DNA from: Bacteroidia bacterium
GTDB lineage: Bacteria; Bacteroidota; Bacteroidia; Palsa-965
Length of the DNA stretch: 36,337 nt
NCBI GenBank assembly: GCA_025454955.1
Contig: JALONL010000038.1
Span: 1 to 36,337, forward strand
Direction: 5' to 3'
Shown: positions 6,924 to 15,715 of the stretch, in pieces
Position numbering within the stretch: the stretch's first letter is position 1
Layout: the number at the start of each line of letters is the position of its first letter
Made by a program: the position numbers and the translations under genes
The notes under the pieces: generated by a model
What the model was told of the DNA's origin: nothing
Databases searched by the model: none
Seen by the model: only the letters and a program-made list of their open reading frames with translations

Positions 6924-8507
6924 TTACGAAAACAACCCCTTCTTCTTCTTCCTTCCCGAAGTACTGCTTCCAAACAACATCCCCATTAACCCGCGCACAA
7001 GCGATTTGCCAAACTGCTGGGTAACGGGACTGCTCACCACTTTTTCGAGTGTCGATTTTTCGTTGCGGCGGGGTTTGGCTTCGGCGGCGGCTTCTTTTTG
7101 TGCGGCTTCCTGCTGGGCTTTTTCGGCGGCTTCTTTTTCGGCTTCCTCCATGCGGGCGTTTACGCGCTGTGTGAGCATTTCGTAGGCGCTTTCGGGGTCA
7201 ACGGTATCTTTGTATTTTTTGTAAAGATCAGATGCGTTGAGCAATTGCTGGTGTGCCTCGGCGGTGAGCGGGCCCATTACCGAGCGCGGCGGAAAAAGAT
7301 GCACGGCCGTGGCTTCGGTGGGAATGCCTTTTTCGCTGAGCGTGGTTACCAGGGCCTGACCAATGCCCAGCGAGGTAAGCACACGGTCAATCTCATAAAA
7401 CTCAGAGCGCGGATAAGTGCGGGCTGTTTTTTTGAGGTTGTCGGCATCGTCGGGTGTAAATGCGCGCAGGGCGTGCTGTACGCGTGTGCCAAGCTGTCCG
7501 AGTACGCTGTCGGGCACATCGAGCGGCGATTGTGAGCAGAAGAATACGCCCACACCTTTGGAGCGGATGAGGCGGATAATCTGCTCGATTTGTTCGAGAA
7601 ATGCTTTCGACGAATCTTTAAAAAGCAGGTGTGCCTCGTCGAAGAAAAACACCAGCTTGGGCTTGTCGAGGTCGCCTGCTTCGGGCAGGGTCTGGTAAAT
7701 TTCTACCAGCAGGCTCAGCAAGAATGTGGAATACAGCACGGGCTTGTCCTGCACATCCTGAATATTGAGGAGGCTGATTACGCCTTTGCCATCGACCTTC
7801 TCAAACAGGTCGTCGATGTCGAAAGATGTTTCGCCAAAAATATGTGCCACGCCCTGCTGTTCGAGTGCCACAATTTTGCGCAGGATTGTGCCTGAGGTGG
7901 CGGTAGAAATTTTTCCGTAACTCTCTTTTATCTCGGCTGCTCCTTCGCCTTCGCTGAGGTAATTGAGCAGCTTTTTCAAATCTTCGAGATTGAGCAGCGG
8001 CAGTTTGTTATCGTCGGCATACTTGAACAGTACGCTCATTACGCCGGTTTGCGTATCGTTGAGGTCGAAGATTTTGGAAAGCAGAATGGGGCCGAATTCC
8101 GTAACGGTAGCCCGCATCTGCCCGCCGGTTTTACCCGAGAGCGAATAAATTTCGACCGGAAAACCTGTAGGCGTGTATGTTTTGCCAAGTGCTTTTACAC
8201 GTTCTTCAATTTTAGGATTTACCACAGCCTGGGCGGCAATGCCTGAAAGGTCGCCCTTTACATCGAGCAGAAAGCTGGGCACACCGGCATCGGAAAGTGC
8301 TTCTACCAGCACCTGAAGCGTACGCGTTTTTCCGGTGCCTGTGGCTCCGGCCACCAATCCGTGACGGTTCATCATGCGCAGCGGAATGCTCACTGCGGCC
8401 TCTGCATGAATGGTGTTTTCAAGCACACCGGCACCGAGGTAAATATGCTCGCCCGGAGCGGTGTAGGATGCTTTTATCTTTTCAATATAAAGTTTAGGAT
8501 CGGCCAT
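6924..8507 (-). CDS. HerA-like ATPase of the DUF853 (YjgR) family
   Basis: This 527-residue protein belongs to the HerA/FtsK-type ATPases. Walker A is GATGTGKT at 54-61, preceded by the RHGLVAG segment. Walker B is LVFFFDEAHLLF, and a later FFCSQSP segment resembles the sensor region. The C-terminal tail (about 440-527) is rich in Ala, Glu and Lys, looks like a charged coiled coil, and ends in a glycine- and lysine-rich stretch. The cellular role of DUF853 proteins is not established; a DNA pump or helicase role is inferred from the ATPase core. It is transcribed alone, with ordinary housekeeping composition. It lies divergent to mscL. Confidence 0.88.
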   Translation of the reverse strand: MADPKLYIEKIKASYTAPGEHIYLGAGVLENTIHAEAAVSIPLRMMNRHGLVAGATGTGKTRTLQVLVEALSDAGVPSFLLDVKGDLSGIAAQAVVNPKIEERVKALGKTYTPTGFPVEIYSLSGKTGGQMRATVTEFGPILLSKIFDLNDTQTGVMSVLFKYADDNKLPLLNLEDLKKLLNYLSEGEGAAEIKESYGKISTATSGTILRKIVALEQQGVAHIFGETSFDIDDLFEKVDGKGVISLLNIQDVQDKPVLYSTFLLSLLVEIYQTLPEAGDLDKPKLVFFFDEAHLLFKDSSKAFLEQIEQIIRLIRSKGVGVFFCSQSPLDVPDSVLGQLGTRVQHALRAFTPDDADNLKKTARTYPRSEFYEIDRVLTSLGIGQALVTTLSEKGIPTEATAVHLFPPRSVMGPLTAEAHQQLLNASDLYKKYKDTVDPESAYEMLTQRVNARMEEAEKEAAEKAQQEAAQKEAAAEAKPRRNEKSTLEKVVSSPVTQQFGKSLVRGLMGMLFGSSTSGRKKKKGLFS

Positions 8508-8720
8508 GTGTTCTCGTGCTATTTTGTCCCGAAGTTATCAGATTTTCAGACTGTGCAAAAAATGCAGATAAAAATAAAATACACTTGTTCATCAGCGGAC
8601 AAGTATGACCTGAGGAATAGGAAATCGTAAATAAACAGTGAACTGCCGGCCTAAGCTGATTCAGGCATTTAAACATTAGCAAATGATGCTTTTGTTTAAC
8701 GTTGTAACAGATAAGTAAAT

Positions 8721-8750
8721 TTTGATTTGCAGAAGTTTGCACTACATTTG
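8721..8750 (+). promoter_or_regulatory. Promoter of mscL
   Basis: A perfect Bacteroidota-type pair is present: TTTG at 8721-8724, an 18-nt spacer and TACATTTG at 8743-8750. Transcription would start near 8757, giving a leader of about 37 nt before the mscL ATG at 8794. Confidence 0.75.
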
Positions 8751-8793
8751 TCCCAACTAACCAGCTTCACCATAACTAAAAACGCACATCACA

Positions 8794-9177
8794 ATGGGAT
8801 TCGTAAGTGAATTCAAGTCATTCATCATGCGGGGCAACGTAGTTGACCTTGCTGTAGGTGTAATTATCGGCGGTGCTTTCGGCAAAATTGTCGAATCACT
8901 TGTTGCCGATCTGATTACGCCTGTGCTGCTTAAACCCGCTCTTGAGAAAGCAGGAGCGGCAAGCATTGAAACCTGGGCTCCTGGCGGTGTATTGCTTGGT
9001 AAATTTATTGCCGCTATAATTTCGTTCATTGTTATCGCATTCGTTCTTTTTCTCATAATCAAAGGAATGAACGCTGCAATGAAGAAAAAAGAAGAAGCTC
9101 CCGCAGCACCGCCTGCACCCACCAAAGAAGAAGTACTTCTCACCGAAATCCGCGACCTGCTCAAACAGGGCCGATAA
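8794..9177 (+). CDS. mscL: Large-conductance mechanosensitive channel
   Basis: This 127-residue inner-membrane protein forms the pentameric pore that opens under membrane tension during osmotic downshock. The N-terminal helix and TM1 carry the hallmark FIMRGNVVDLAVGVIIGGAF segment. A short periplasmic loop follows, then TM2 (about 67-91), an Ala/Pro-rich linker and a charged C-terminal helix. The length is normal. The gene has its own promoter and a strong terminator directly after it, so it is a single-gene unit. Confidence 0.97.
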   Translation: MGFVSEFKSFIMRGNVVDLAVGVIIGGAFGKIVESLVADLITPVLLKPALEKAGAASIETWAPGGVLLGKFIAAIISFIVIAFVLFLIIKGMNAAMKKKEEAPAAPPAPTKEEVLLTEIRDLLKQGR

Positions 9178-9187
9178 CTCACATTCC

Positions 9188-9230
9188 ATGCCACCACTGT
9201 TTCCCTGCCGGACAACAGTGGTGGCATTTT
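9188..9230 (+). terminator. Terminator of mscL
   Basis: Two perfect 14-nt arms (9188-9201 and 9214-9227) enclose a 12-nt loop, followed by a short run of T. It lies 10 nt after the mscL stop codon. Confidence 0.85.
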
Positions 9231-9267
9231 AACTTTACACCTTGCTCCACTTTTTCACCACCAACCA

Positions 9268-10167
9268 ATGAAACGTTTTTTACTTGCCCTTTCACTGTTT
9301 TCGGCTTTCGCAGTTAATGCGCAAACAGATACGGTTAAATACTGGACACGCGGCGGTGTGTTTGGTTTGAATTTCACTCAGGCTTCTTTCACCAACTGGG
9401 CGGCCGGTGGTGTAAATTCAATCTCCGCACAGGGTTTGCTAAACCTTTTTGCAAACTATAAAAAAGGCACCAACACCTGGGACAATACGCTGGAAATGTC
9501 GTACGGTATGCTTCAGCAGGGCCGTAATGCACAACTCCGCAAAACCGACGATAAATTCGACTTTACCTCGAAGTATGGCCGTCGTGCATTCAACGACAAG
9601 TGGTACTACTCTGCCCTGTTCAACTTCAAGACACAGTTTGTGGACGGCTTCAACTATATCAATGATACCAGCAAAGTAAAGATCTCCGACTTTTTTGCTC
9701 CTGCCTACGGACTGCTGGCTCTGGGTATGGATTACAAACCCAATACAAAGTTTACGCTTTTCATTTCGCCGTTTACGGGCCGTGTAACCATTGTAAATGA
9801 CAGTGCGCTTTCGTCTATCGGTGCGTTTGGTGTGAAGCCGGGCGAAACCCTGCGTAACGAATTTGGCGGTTATCTGCGTGCACAGTATCGCGCCGATATT
9901 ATTCAAAACGTAAACCTCACCACACGTCTCGAACTTTTCAGCAACTATCTCGACCGTCCGCAAAACATCGACGTAAACGCCGAGGTCCTGCTGACCATGA
10001 AAGTAAACAAATACATTTCGGCCAGTGTAAACATGCAGGCCATTTACGACCACGACATCAACATTAAAGGCGACTTCAACAACGACGGAGTAATTGCTCC
10101 CGATGAAGCCGGTCCGCGTTTGCAGTTCCGTCAGGTGCTGGGAATCGGGTTCTCGGCCAAGTTCTAA
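9268..10167 (+). CDS. DUF3078 outer-membrane beta-barrel protein
   Basis: This 299-residue protein starts with a clear signal peptide (MKRFLLALSLFSAFAVNA, cleavage before Gln). The mature part is rich in aromatic, Asn and Gly residues in alternating patterns (YWTRGGVFGLNFTQASFTNW, WAAGGVNSISAQG) and ends in Phe, as outer-membrane barrels do. It matches the Bacteroidota DUF3078 family, whose function is unknown. The gene stands alone between the mscL terminator and a hairpin shared with the convergent response-regulator gene. Confidence 0.85.
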   Translation: MKRFLLALSLFSAFAVNAQTDTVKYWTRGGVFGLNFTQASFTNWAAGGVNSISAQGLLNLFANYKKGTNTWDNTLEMSYGMLQQGRNAQLRKTDDKFDFTSKYGRRAFNDKWYYSALFNFKTQFVDGFNYINDTSKVKISDFFAPAYGLLALGMDYKPNTKFTLFISPFTGRVTIVNDSALSSIGAFGVKPGETLRNEFGGYLRAQYRADIIQNVNLTTRLELFSNYLDRPQNIDVNAEVLLTMKVNKYISASVNMQAIYDHDINIKGDFNNDGVIAPDEAGPRLQFRQVLGIGFSAKF

Positions 10168-10190
10168 AATTGCGCCCCTCTGCTTATATG

Positions 10191-10225
10191 CACCACGGCC
10201 TGCGAAATTTTCGCAGGCCGTGGTG
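10191..10225. terminator. Bidirectional hairpin between convergent genes
   Basis: A perfect 14-bp stem (10191-10204 with 10212-10225) encloses the 7-nt loop AAATTTT. It sits between the DUF3078 gene (plus) and the response regulator (minus), so it can serve both. Confidence 0.75.
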
Positions 10226-10244
10226 TGTTGGATAAGACCGGAAT

Positions 10245-10952
10245 TTATTTGGCAATAAGCCTGAATCCTTTGCCGTGAATATTCATGATTTCCACGGTGG
10301 GATCGTCTTTGAGGTATTTGCGGAGTTTGGCAATGTACACGTCCATGCTCCTTGAGTTGAAATAGCTGTCGTCGCCCCAGATGGTGTTGAGTGCGAGTGA
10401 GCGGTCGAGCACATCGTTTTTGTAGAGTGCGAGCAAACGAAGCAGATCGGCTTCTTTGGAGGTGAGTTTCTGCGGTTTGTTTCCGTACTCAAGCAACTGC
10501 CGGGTGTGATCGAAAGTGTAATCGCCCACGGTAAATGTGGTCTGGTCGGAATTATGCACCGGGCTTGTTTTGGTGCGGCGCAAAATGGCTTTGAGCCTCA
10601 GCAAAAGTTCTTCCATGCTGAAAGGCTTGGTAATGTAATCATCGGCACCCATGTTAAAGCCTTCGATGGTGTCTTCCTTCATCGACTTGGCCGTGAGAAA
10701 CACAATGGGCACATCCTGATTGAGTGCGCGTATTTCTTTGGCCAGTGTATAGCCGTCTTTCACGGGCATCATTACATCGAGCAAACAAAGGTCGAAGCTT
10801 TGTTTGCGGAACTGGTCGAAACCTTCCTTGCCGTTTATGGCGAGAATGGTTTCATATCCTTTCGCATCTAAGTATTCCTGCAGGAGATTGCCCAGATTAG
10901 GATCATCTTCGGCCAGCAGGATGCGTGTTTTGGGTTCTGCGGTAGTCATCAT
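10245..10952 (-). CDS. OmpR-family response regulator
   Basis: This 235-residue regulator has a receiver domain with the acidic pair AEDD at about 14-17, the phospho-acceptor Asp59 in LLDVMMP, Thr in FLTAKS and Lys in ITKPFS. It is followed by a winged-helix DNA-binding domain (about 137-234) ending in KGFRLIAK. The start codon overlaps the upstream kinase stop by 4 nt (two tandem ATGs are possible), so the pair is translationally coupled. The target genes are not evident from the window. Confidence 0.93.
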   Translation of the reverse strand: MMTTAEPKTRILLAEDDPNLGNLLQEYLDAKGYETILAINGKEGFDQFRKQSFDLCLLDVMMPVKDGYTLAKEIRALNQDVPIVFLTAKSMKEDTIEGFNMGADDYITKPFSMEELLLRLKAILRRTKTSPVHNSDQTTFTVGDYTFDHTRQLLEYGNKPQKLTSKEADLLRLLALYKNDVLDRSLALNTIWGDDSYFNSRSMDVYIAKLRKYLKDDPTVEIMNIHGKGFRLIAK

Positions 10953-12430
10953 TCGTTGGTTGTTGCAGGTGCGTAAAAGGGCAGGTTCACATAAAAACGG
11001 CTTCCGTGTCCGGGTTCGCTTTCCACAAAAACATCGCCGCCGTGTTTTACGGCAACTGCTTTTACGTAGCTCAGTCCCAAACCAAAACCTTTCACATCGT
11101 GAACGTTTCCGGTGGGTACACGGTACAATTTATCGAAAATCTTCTTTTGATTTTCGCGGCTTATGCCAATTCCATTGTCTTCCACACAAAGCTGTATTCC
11201 GCTAACAGAGTTTACGGTGGATACGCGAATGAGCGGCTGACCAGGTGTATATTTTATGGCATTGTCGAGCAGGTTGAAGATGAGATTCTGAACGTGTGTG
11301 CGGTCGCATTCGAGTGTAAACTGTGCGGCATTGAGGTCCATTACAATTTCGCCCGATTTGTTTTCGGCCTGTATGCGCACGCTGTTTACGGCGTTGCGCA
11401 CGAGTTCGTGAAAGTCAACCTGTTCGGTTTTGAGGCGGAAATTGCCTTTATCGAGCAGGGCCGATTGAAGTACGTTTTCCACCAGACCGCCAAGACGTTT
11501 GTTTTCTTCCTTAATCATGGTCACATAGCGGTTGAGCCTTTCCTGCGTTTTCTCCACCGAACTGTCCGACAATACTTCGCAGGCCAGCGAAATGGTGGAA
11601 ATGGGCGTTTTCAGCTCGTGCGTCATGTTGCTGATGAAATCGTTTTTGATTTCCGAAAGCTGTTTTTGCCTGAAAATGGTGGAAATACTGTAATAAAAGA
11701 GCAGCAGGATAAACAGCAGAAACAACACCGAAAGCACCAGCATAAGACCAAGCGACTTGAGGATATAGCCGTTCTGGAAAGGAAAATAAACGGCCAGCAT
11801 GTGGGGCTGCGCAAAAATATTGTCGGGGCGCAGACTTACGCGGTGGCGCGAGGTAATGAGGCTGTCGCGGAGGCTTTGCTGCGGATCATCGCCATTGCCG
11901 AAAAGCGGCACAGTGCCTGCCGAAAAAACCGTCCACACATAGCGCGTATTGATACCTCTGTTCCGAAACTCGTAACTGAGCAGCGAGTCGATAAGCGCGG
12001 TATCGGGATCCATTTCCTGTTCACCAAAGATGTTCAGTTGAATCATCTGGTTGTACAGGTTGAAAAGCTCGCCAGCGGGGCGCTGCATGAGATCGGTGCG
12101 CTGCGAAAGTGCATCGAGTCCGCGCTTTAGTTTCTGCTTGTTAATGCTGATGTTACCGGTATCTTTTCCGGCAGTGTCGAAAATAATGGGCTTGCGCGAG
12201 TTGAATCCTTGCGGAAGACGCGGCATCGAAAACTGGTTGCGCATCCGTTCACGCGCTTCGGCCCGTGCGTAGCGACGGGTCACATTCATCATGGCCTCAC
12301 GCACATCCTGCTCAAAATGCTCGCGCCGCTGCTCCACCGCCCCGCTGATCCAGTAATACTGAATCACGCAAAGCCCGATGAGTGCCGCGCCCGCCAGAAA
12401 TGCCATTAATTTGGGTGATACAATCCGCAT
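10949..12430 (-). CDS. Sensor histidine kinase
   Basis: This 493-residue inner-membrane kinase has TM1 at about 9-28, a periplasmic sensor region of roughly 195 residues with no recognised domain, and TM2 at about 224-248. The dimerisation helix carries MTHELKTP with His271, followed by a HATPase domain with NLLDNAIKYTP and the glycine boxes VEDNGIGI and GFGLGLSYV. There is no HAMP or PAS segment. It phosphorylates the response regulator encoded just downstream, with which it overlaps by 4 nt. A TACTTTTG box lies 25 nt before the start codon. Confidence 0.93.
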   Translation of the reverse strand: MRIVSPKLMAFLAGAALIGLCVIQYYWISGAVEQRREHFEQDVREAMMNVTRRYARAEARERMRNQFSMPRLPQGFNSRKPIIFDTAGKDTGNISINKQKLKRGLDALSQRTDLMQRPAGELFNLYNQMIQLNIFGEQEMDPDTALIDSLLSYEFRNRGINTRYVWTVFSAGTVPLFGNGDDPQQSLRDSLITSRHRVSLRPDNIFAQPHMLAVYFPFQNGYILKSLGLMLVLSVLFLLFILLLFYYSISTIFRQKQLSEIKNDFISNMTHELKTPISTISLACEVLSDSSVEKTQERLNRYVTMIKEENKRLGGLVENVLQSALLDKGNFRLKTEQVDFHELVRNAVNSVRIQAENKSGEIVMDLNAAQFTLECDRTHVQNLIFNLLDNAIKYTPGQPLIRVSTVNSVSGIQLCVEDNGIGISRENQKKIFDKLYRVPTGNVHDVKGFGLGLSYVKAVAVKHGGDVFVESEPGHGSRFYVNLPFYAPATTNE

Positions 12431-12455
12431 GTAGTCTCTTCAGTGCAATAACCCT

Positions 12456-12463
12456 CAAAAGTA
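12456..12463 (-). promoter_or_regulatory. Probable -7 box of the two-component operon
   Basis: The minus strand reads TACTTTTG, a perfect TAnnTTTG, placing a transcription start about 19 nt before the kinase ATG at 12430. A convincing -33 element is not visible. Confidence 0.45.
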
Positions 12464-12531
12464 CAACGGATTGCGCAGCCGGAAGTATGTAACGGCTCCG
12501 GCCTTAACATCATTTAACGAGTAAAACGGCC

Positions 12532-13236
12532 TCAAAGCCCTATCCGCTTTTTCTTCTCCTCCACCAGAAATACCCGGAGCGGGGGCAGTTCCACCACTTT
12601 TCCGTTTGGCCCTTTCGCCTTAATGTCATCAAACATCAATACACCGCCATTGCCCGATACATTGAGCGAATCTATTTTCTGCTTCATCTTAGGGGTAAGC
12701 ATATTGCCCTCGGCTTTGAGCGTGTCGAGCTTTTTTGTTTTGGGATTGCGCAGGTAGAGTGTAAACGAAGTGACCTCGTATTTATCGCGGCTGTATTTTT
12801 GACGGGCATAAATTCTTCCTGCGGCTATTACCGTAAATTTATCAATAAACGAATCGTTTGGAATACCGCATAAATCGGGTTCCGGAATTTCTCGCCCGAA
12901 CAATTTATAGGTTTTCGACCAGGCCACACGCTCGTTGCCGTTTTTCAGTTTTTCGTAAATCACCAGCACGCCTTCCACTCCGGTGGTGGCATTAATTATG
13001 TACAAAGAATCGCGCAGGGTTGCTGTGCCACCTTTAAATTCAACCTTACCCAATTTATGCCTGCCTTTGTAGGTAATGCGCAGCACATTGCCTTCGTTGA
13101 GGTAAAGAAAAGAACGGTCGGGGGTAACGGTAATTACCGTGGGAGTTCCTTTTACCACAAACGTATCGGTTTGTGCGGCGGCGCGAAAACCCGTGGTGAC
13201 AAGCAACAATGCGAGCAGATAGCGGAGTTTCATCAT
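12532..13236 (-). CDS. Stand-alone secreted protein resembling the GldM C-terminal domain
   Basis: This 234-residue protein begins with a signal peptide (MMKLRYLLALLLVTTGFRAAAQ). Its second half resembles the C-terminal region of the gliding/T9SS motor protein GldM: an EVTSFTLYL strand, a TPKMKQKIDSL helix and MFDDIKAKGPNGKVVELPPL near the end. The first half has Ig-like strands (LYLNEGNVLRITYKG). Full GldM has an N-terminal membrane helix and about 500 residues and is encoded with gldKLN; none of these is here, so this is not GldM itself. Start ATG at 13236 or 13233; longer upstream frames lack a signal peptide. It follows the anti-sigma-like gene on the same strand, separated by a hairpin. 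Confidence 0.65.
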   Translation of the reverse strand: MMKLRYLLALLLVTTGFRAAAQTDTFVVKGTPTVITVTPDRSFLYLNEGNVLRITYKGRHKLGKVEFKGGTATLRDSLYIINATTGVEGVLVIYEKLKNGNERVAWSKTYKLFGREIPEPDLCGIPNDSFIDKFTVIAAGRIYARQKYSRDKYEVTSFTLYLRNPKTKKLDTLKAEGNMLTPKMKQKIDSLNVSGNGGVLMFDDIKAKGPNGKVVELPPLRVFLVEEKKKRIGL

Positions 13237-13267
13237 TTTTTTTGCGGAGGGTTTGATGAAGTGTAAA

Positions 13268-13302
13268 CGGCAAAGCCTGTACCTAAAGTACAGACTTTGC
13301 CG
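13268..13302 (-). terminator. Hairpin downstream of the anti-sigma-like gene
   Basis: Arms at 13268-13282 and 13288-13302 pair almost perfectly (one internal mismatch) around a 5-nt loop. The T-run after it on the minus strand is weak (TTTACACTT), so it may only attenuate read-through into the next gene. Confidence 0.5.
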
Positions 13303-13321
13303 AAAGTGAATGCTGTTTTTT

Positions 13322-14893
13322 TTACAATCCAAGTACCGACTTTGTTTGTTCGGGCGAGGCAAGAACGCCCTGATGCACGGAGAGTGTGAGTTCGGCCTTT
13401 TTCTTGTCTTTGAGCGTGGCCAGCGCATCGGCATCGGCGGTGGCTAACTGTCCGTCGGGGGTGATGCACCAGAGTATGTTTTCCATTTCGAGGTTGCACT
13501 GGAATGCGCCAAGCATGGCGGGGCTGTAGGTGAATATGGCGTTGCGGCCTTTTTCCACGAGGAATACTTTGGAGCTGGTAATTTCCTGTTTGTTGCGGCC
13601 GTCGATGAGTTTCAGCGCCAGCGGCTCGGCGGGAGGCAGGTTGGCGGGGCAATCGGAATTCCAGATGCCGAAGTCCTGAATGACAAACAGGCGCATGGTT
13701 TGGTTTTCCTGTTTGCTGCCCACGTTCGAGCGGCTGCGTATGGCGGCCAGGCACAGGGCCAGCGCGTTTGCACTGAGGCGTTTTTTATCGGCCCGGTCCA
13801 CATTCTCGTCGAGCTTTTGCTGCGTGGCCTGCTGGGTGCTTATTTTGCGCCCCAGCGCAGTTTCGTAGGCGGCAAAACGGGCTTCGTATTCTTTCATGGC
13901 GGCGGCGTAGTTGCGGTTGTCAACCACCACGTAGGTGATGTACGAACGCTGCAGCGTGTCTTTGGTAAATGTTACGGTGAGCGTGCGTCCGTCGCTGTTG
14001 CGGGCTATGCGGGCATCGTCCCATTGTATTTTGCGGTCGGCGCGGTTGTAGGGCGTGCGGGCTTCGTCCACTTCAAAACGCAGGCCTTTGTAGGCATTGA
14101 GTTCGGGAAATTCGAGCGGGTCGAAGTCGATGCTGAAGCTCGGGCGTTTGGTATCGGCCAGTTGTGGACGAATGGGCTGCGGGCCGGCGGTTTTGGCTTT
14201 GGCGGCGGCGGTATCGGTCAGTTGACCGGCAATGAGGTAAGCCGTATCGCGTTTAATGAAGCTCCAGTTGCGGGCCGTGGTATCGAGGTAATAAATATTA
14301 AACTTATCGACCGCCGTTTGCGAAGCCAGCGCCACTTCAATGGGCTGGGCCGGATTGGCTTTGAGCGGTTTGCCATTTTGCCAGGCCGTAATTTCCAGCA
14401 TACCTGCCGACTCGAAATGATACTGCACACCGGCCGAATCATACGTCATGGGAATTCCCGCAATAAAAATAGAAGCAGGATCATGAAACTCGCGGTAGCG
14501 TATTTCCACGGCTCCGTTTACCGGCTGACCATTTTCGCCGAGAAACGCATTTTGCGGAATAATGAGCAGCGATCCGGTGTGGTAGGTAAGCGTATCGCCC
14601 GCGGCGGCGTTTACGGTGTAGGCTGTATCGCGCACATCAATGCCGGGCAGCGGGGGCTTTACGAAAGCGGTTTCGGGGCTTGCCGGTTTTTCGCCGGGGG
14701 CCACGGCCATGTAAGTGCCCACGGCTATTACAGTGCCTATTACCGCCGAGCCGATATAAAAGCCGGGCTTTTTCCAGAACGGAAGTTTTTGCGCGTTATA
14801 CGCCTGCATGAACTGGTCGAAATTGCGGCCCTGTTCAATGTCTTCGGGTGTAAGCGGTTCCCGGTTGCGGTTAATGTTTTTGTTCGTTTCCAT
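13322..14893 (-). CDS. Membrane-anchored protein paired with an ECF sigma factor, possible anti-sigma or signal partner
   Basis: This 523-residue protein has a 43-residue cytoplasmic N-terminus, one membrane helix at about 45-66, and a large periplasmic part. The segment YREFHDPASIFIAGIPMTYD is a recognisable signature of an uncharacterised family that is common in Bacteroidota. A charged helical stretch (about 355-390) is followed by a more compact C-terminal domain with WNSDCPANLP. The gene begins 6 nt after the ECF sigma gene. Single-pass proteins in that position often sequester the sigma factor, but the short cytoplasmic part is not a recognised anti-sigma domain, so this role is an inference. 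Confidence 0.7.
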   Translation of the reverse strand: METNKNINRNREPLTPEDIEQGRNFDQFMQAYNAQKLPFWKKPGFYIGSAVIGTVIAVGTYMAVAPGEKPASPETAFVKPPLPGIDVRDTAYTVNAAAGDTLTYHTGSLLIIPQNAFLGENGQPVNGAVEIRYREFHDPASIFIAGIPMTYDSAGVQYHFESAGMLEITAWQNGKPLKANPAQPIEVALASQTAVDKFNIYYLDTTARNWSFIKRDTAYLIAGQLTDTAAAKAKTAGPQPIRPQLADTKRPSFSIDFDPLEFPELNAYKGLRFEVDEARTPYNRADRKIQWDDARIARNSDGRTLTVTFTKDTLQRSYITYVVVDNRNYAAAMKEYEARFAAYETALGRKISTQQATQQKLDENVDRADKKRLSANALALCLAAIRSRSNVGSKQENQTMRLFVIQDFGIWNSDCPANLPPAEPLALKLIDGRNKQEITSSKVFLVEKGRNAIFTYSPAMLGAFQCNLEMENILWCITPDGQLATADADALATLKDKKKAELTLSVHQGVLASPEQTKSVLGL

Positions 14894-14899
14894 GCTACT

Positions 14900-15472
14900 T
14901 CAGACTAAAGCAGAATAAATAGTTTTCATTCGTTCGAGCAGCCGGTAAATCCGGGCTTTAGCCGCTGCCTCGTTTATTTCAAGAATATCACCTATTTCCT
15001 TGAACGGCCGTTGTTCGAAGAATCGCATTTCCAGCAGGCTCACCTCATCGGGATCGAGCCGGGCAATGGTTTTCATCAGTCGTGCGTCGGTTTGGGCAGT
15101 GTTTTCATCGCCCAGTTCGTGCAGCACATCGGCCACCTGGGTATCGTCGATATTTACTGCCTGCCGCACTTTGGCGCGCCGGTATTGCCGGCTCAGTTCG
15201 TTGAGTGCAATCCGAAACAGCCAGGCCGAAAACGGCACACCCTGCGATTTGTACTTGCCGAGGTTTTCGAGCGCGGTAATAAATACCTGCTGTGTTACAT
15301 CATACGCATCGTCTTTACTTTCGGTGCGCTGATACACGAACCCCAGAATGCGGGCGTAGTACCTGTTGTAGAGCGGCGCAAACCTGGCCGGATTGCCCCT
15401 CGCAGCTTCAATCTCGGCCGCTTCGGCCTCAATTTGCTGACGGGTTTGGTGATAACTTGAAGCGAGGTTCAT
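14900..15472 (-). CDS. ECF-type RNA polymerase sigma factor
   Basis: This 190-residue sigma-70-family protein contains region 2 (FAPLYNRYYARILGFVYQ, then DDAYDVTQQVFITALENL and FSAWLFRIALNELSRQYRR) and region 4 (LDPDEVSLLEMRFFEQRPF, then IGDILEINEAAAKARIYRLLERM). It lacks regions 1.1 and 3, as in ECF factors. ATG at 15472 is preferred because the 11 upstream residues of the open frame do not match the family. It is the first gene of an operon with the single-pass membrane protein. ECF factors usually control their own operon, but the promoter they would recognise cannot be derived here. Confidence 0.93.
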   Translation of the reverse strand: MNLASSYHQTRQQIEAEAAEIEAARGNPARFAPLYNRYYARILGFVYQRTESKDDAYDVTQQVFITALENLGKYKSQGVPFSAWLFRIALNELSRQYRRAKVRQAVNIDDTQVADVLHELGDENTAQTDARLMKTIARLDPDEVSLLEMRFFEQRPFKEIGDILEINEAAAKARIYRLLERMKTIYSALV

Positions 15473-15660
15473 GGTGATGCCTTTTGCGGTAGGAAACAGA
15501 ACCAATTCGGGCTGCTTTCACCAGTATATACCTTTGGTAACGCAAAAGTGACGGCAAGATGAAGATTTTTTTGGGTTGTAAAGAAATTCCTGTCGCGATA
15601 GCCGCAAATGTGGGGGAAAACGGCAAGGAGTTTTATCTTCTTTTATCGCTGAATCAACAC

Positions 15661-15696
15661 AAAAACACCTCCGAAGTTTTTTCTCCGGAGGTGTTT
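15661..15696 (-). terminator. Terminator of the T9SS-cargo gene
   Basis: On the minus strand an 11-bp stem (arms 15696-15686 and 15673-15663) is followed by TTTTT. It lies 20 nt after the stop codon at 15716. Confidence 0.8.
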
Positions 15697-15715
15697 ATGA
15701 TGGATAAATTTTTAC

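Noticed and set aside
11006..12130. Long plus-strand frame opposite the sensor kinase
   Set aside because: It is antisense to a clear histidine kinase and has no recognisable domain.
12532..13236. True GldM motor protein
   Set aside because: It is less than half the length of GldM, has a cleavable signal peptide instead of a membrane anchor, and is not with gldK, gldL or gldN.
13700..14908. Long plus-strand frame opposite the anti-sigma-like gene
   Set aside because: The minus-strand protein has a membrane helix and a known family signature and follows the sigma gene by 6 nt; the plus frame has neither.
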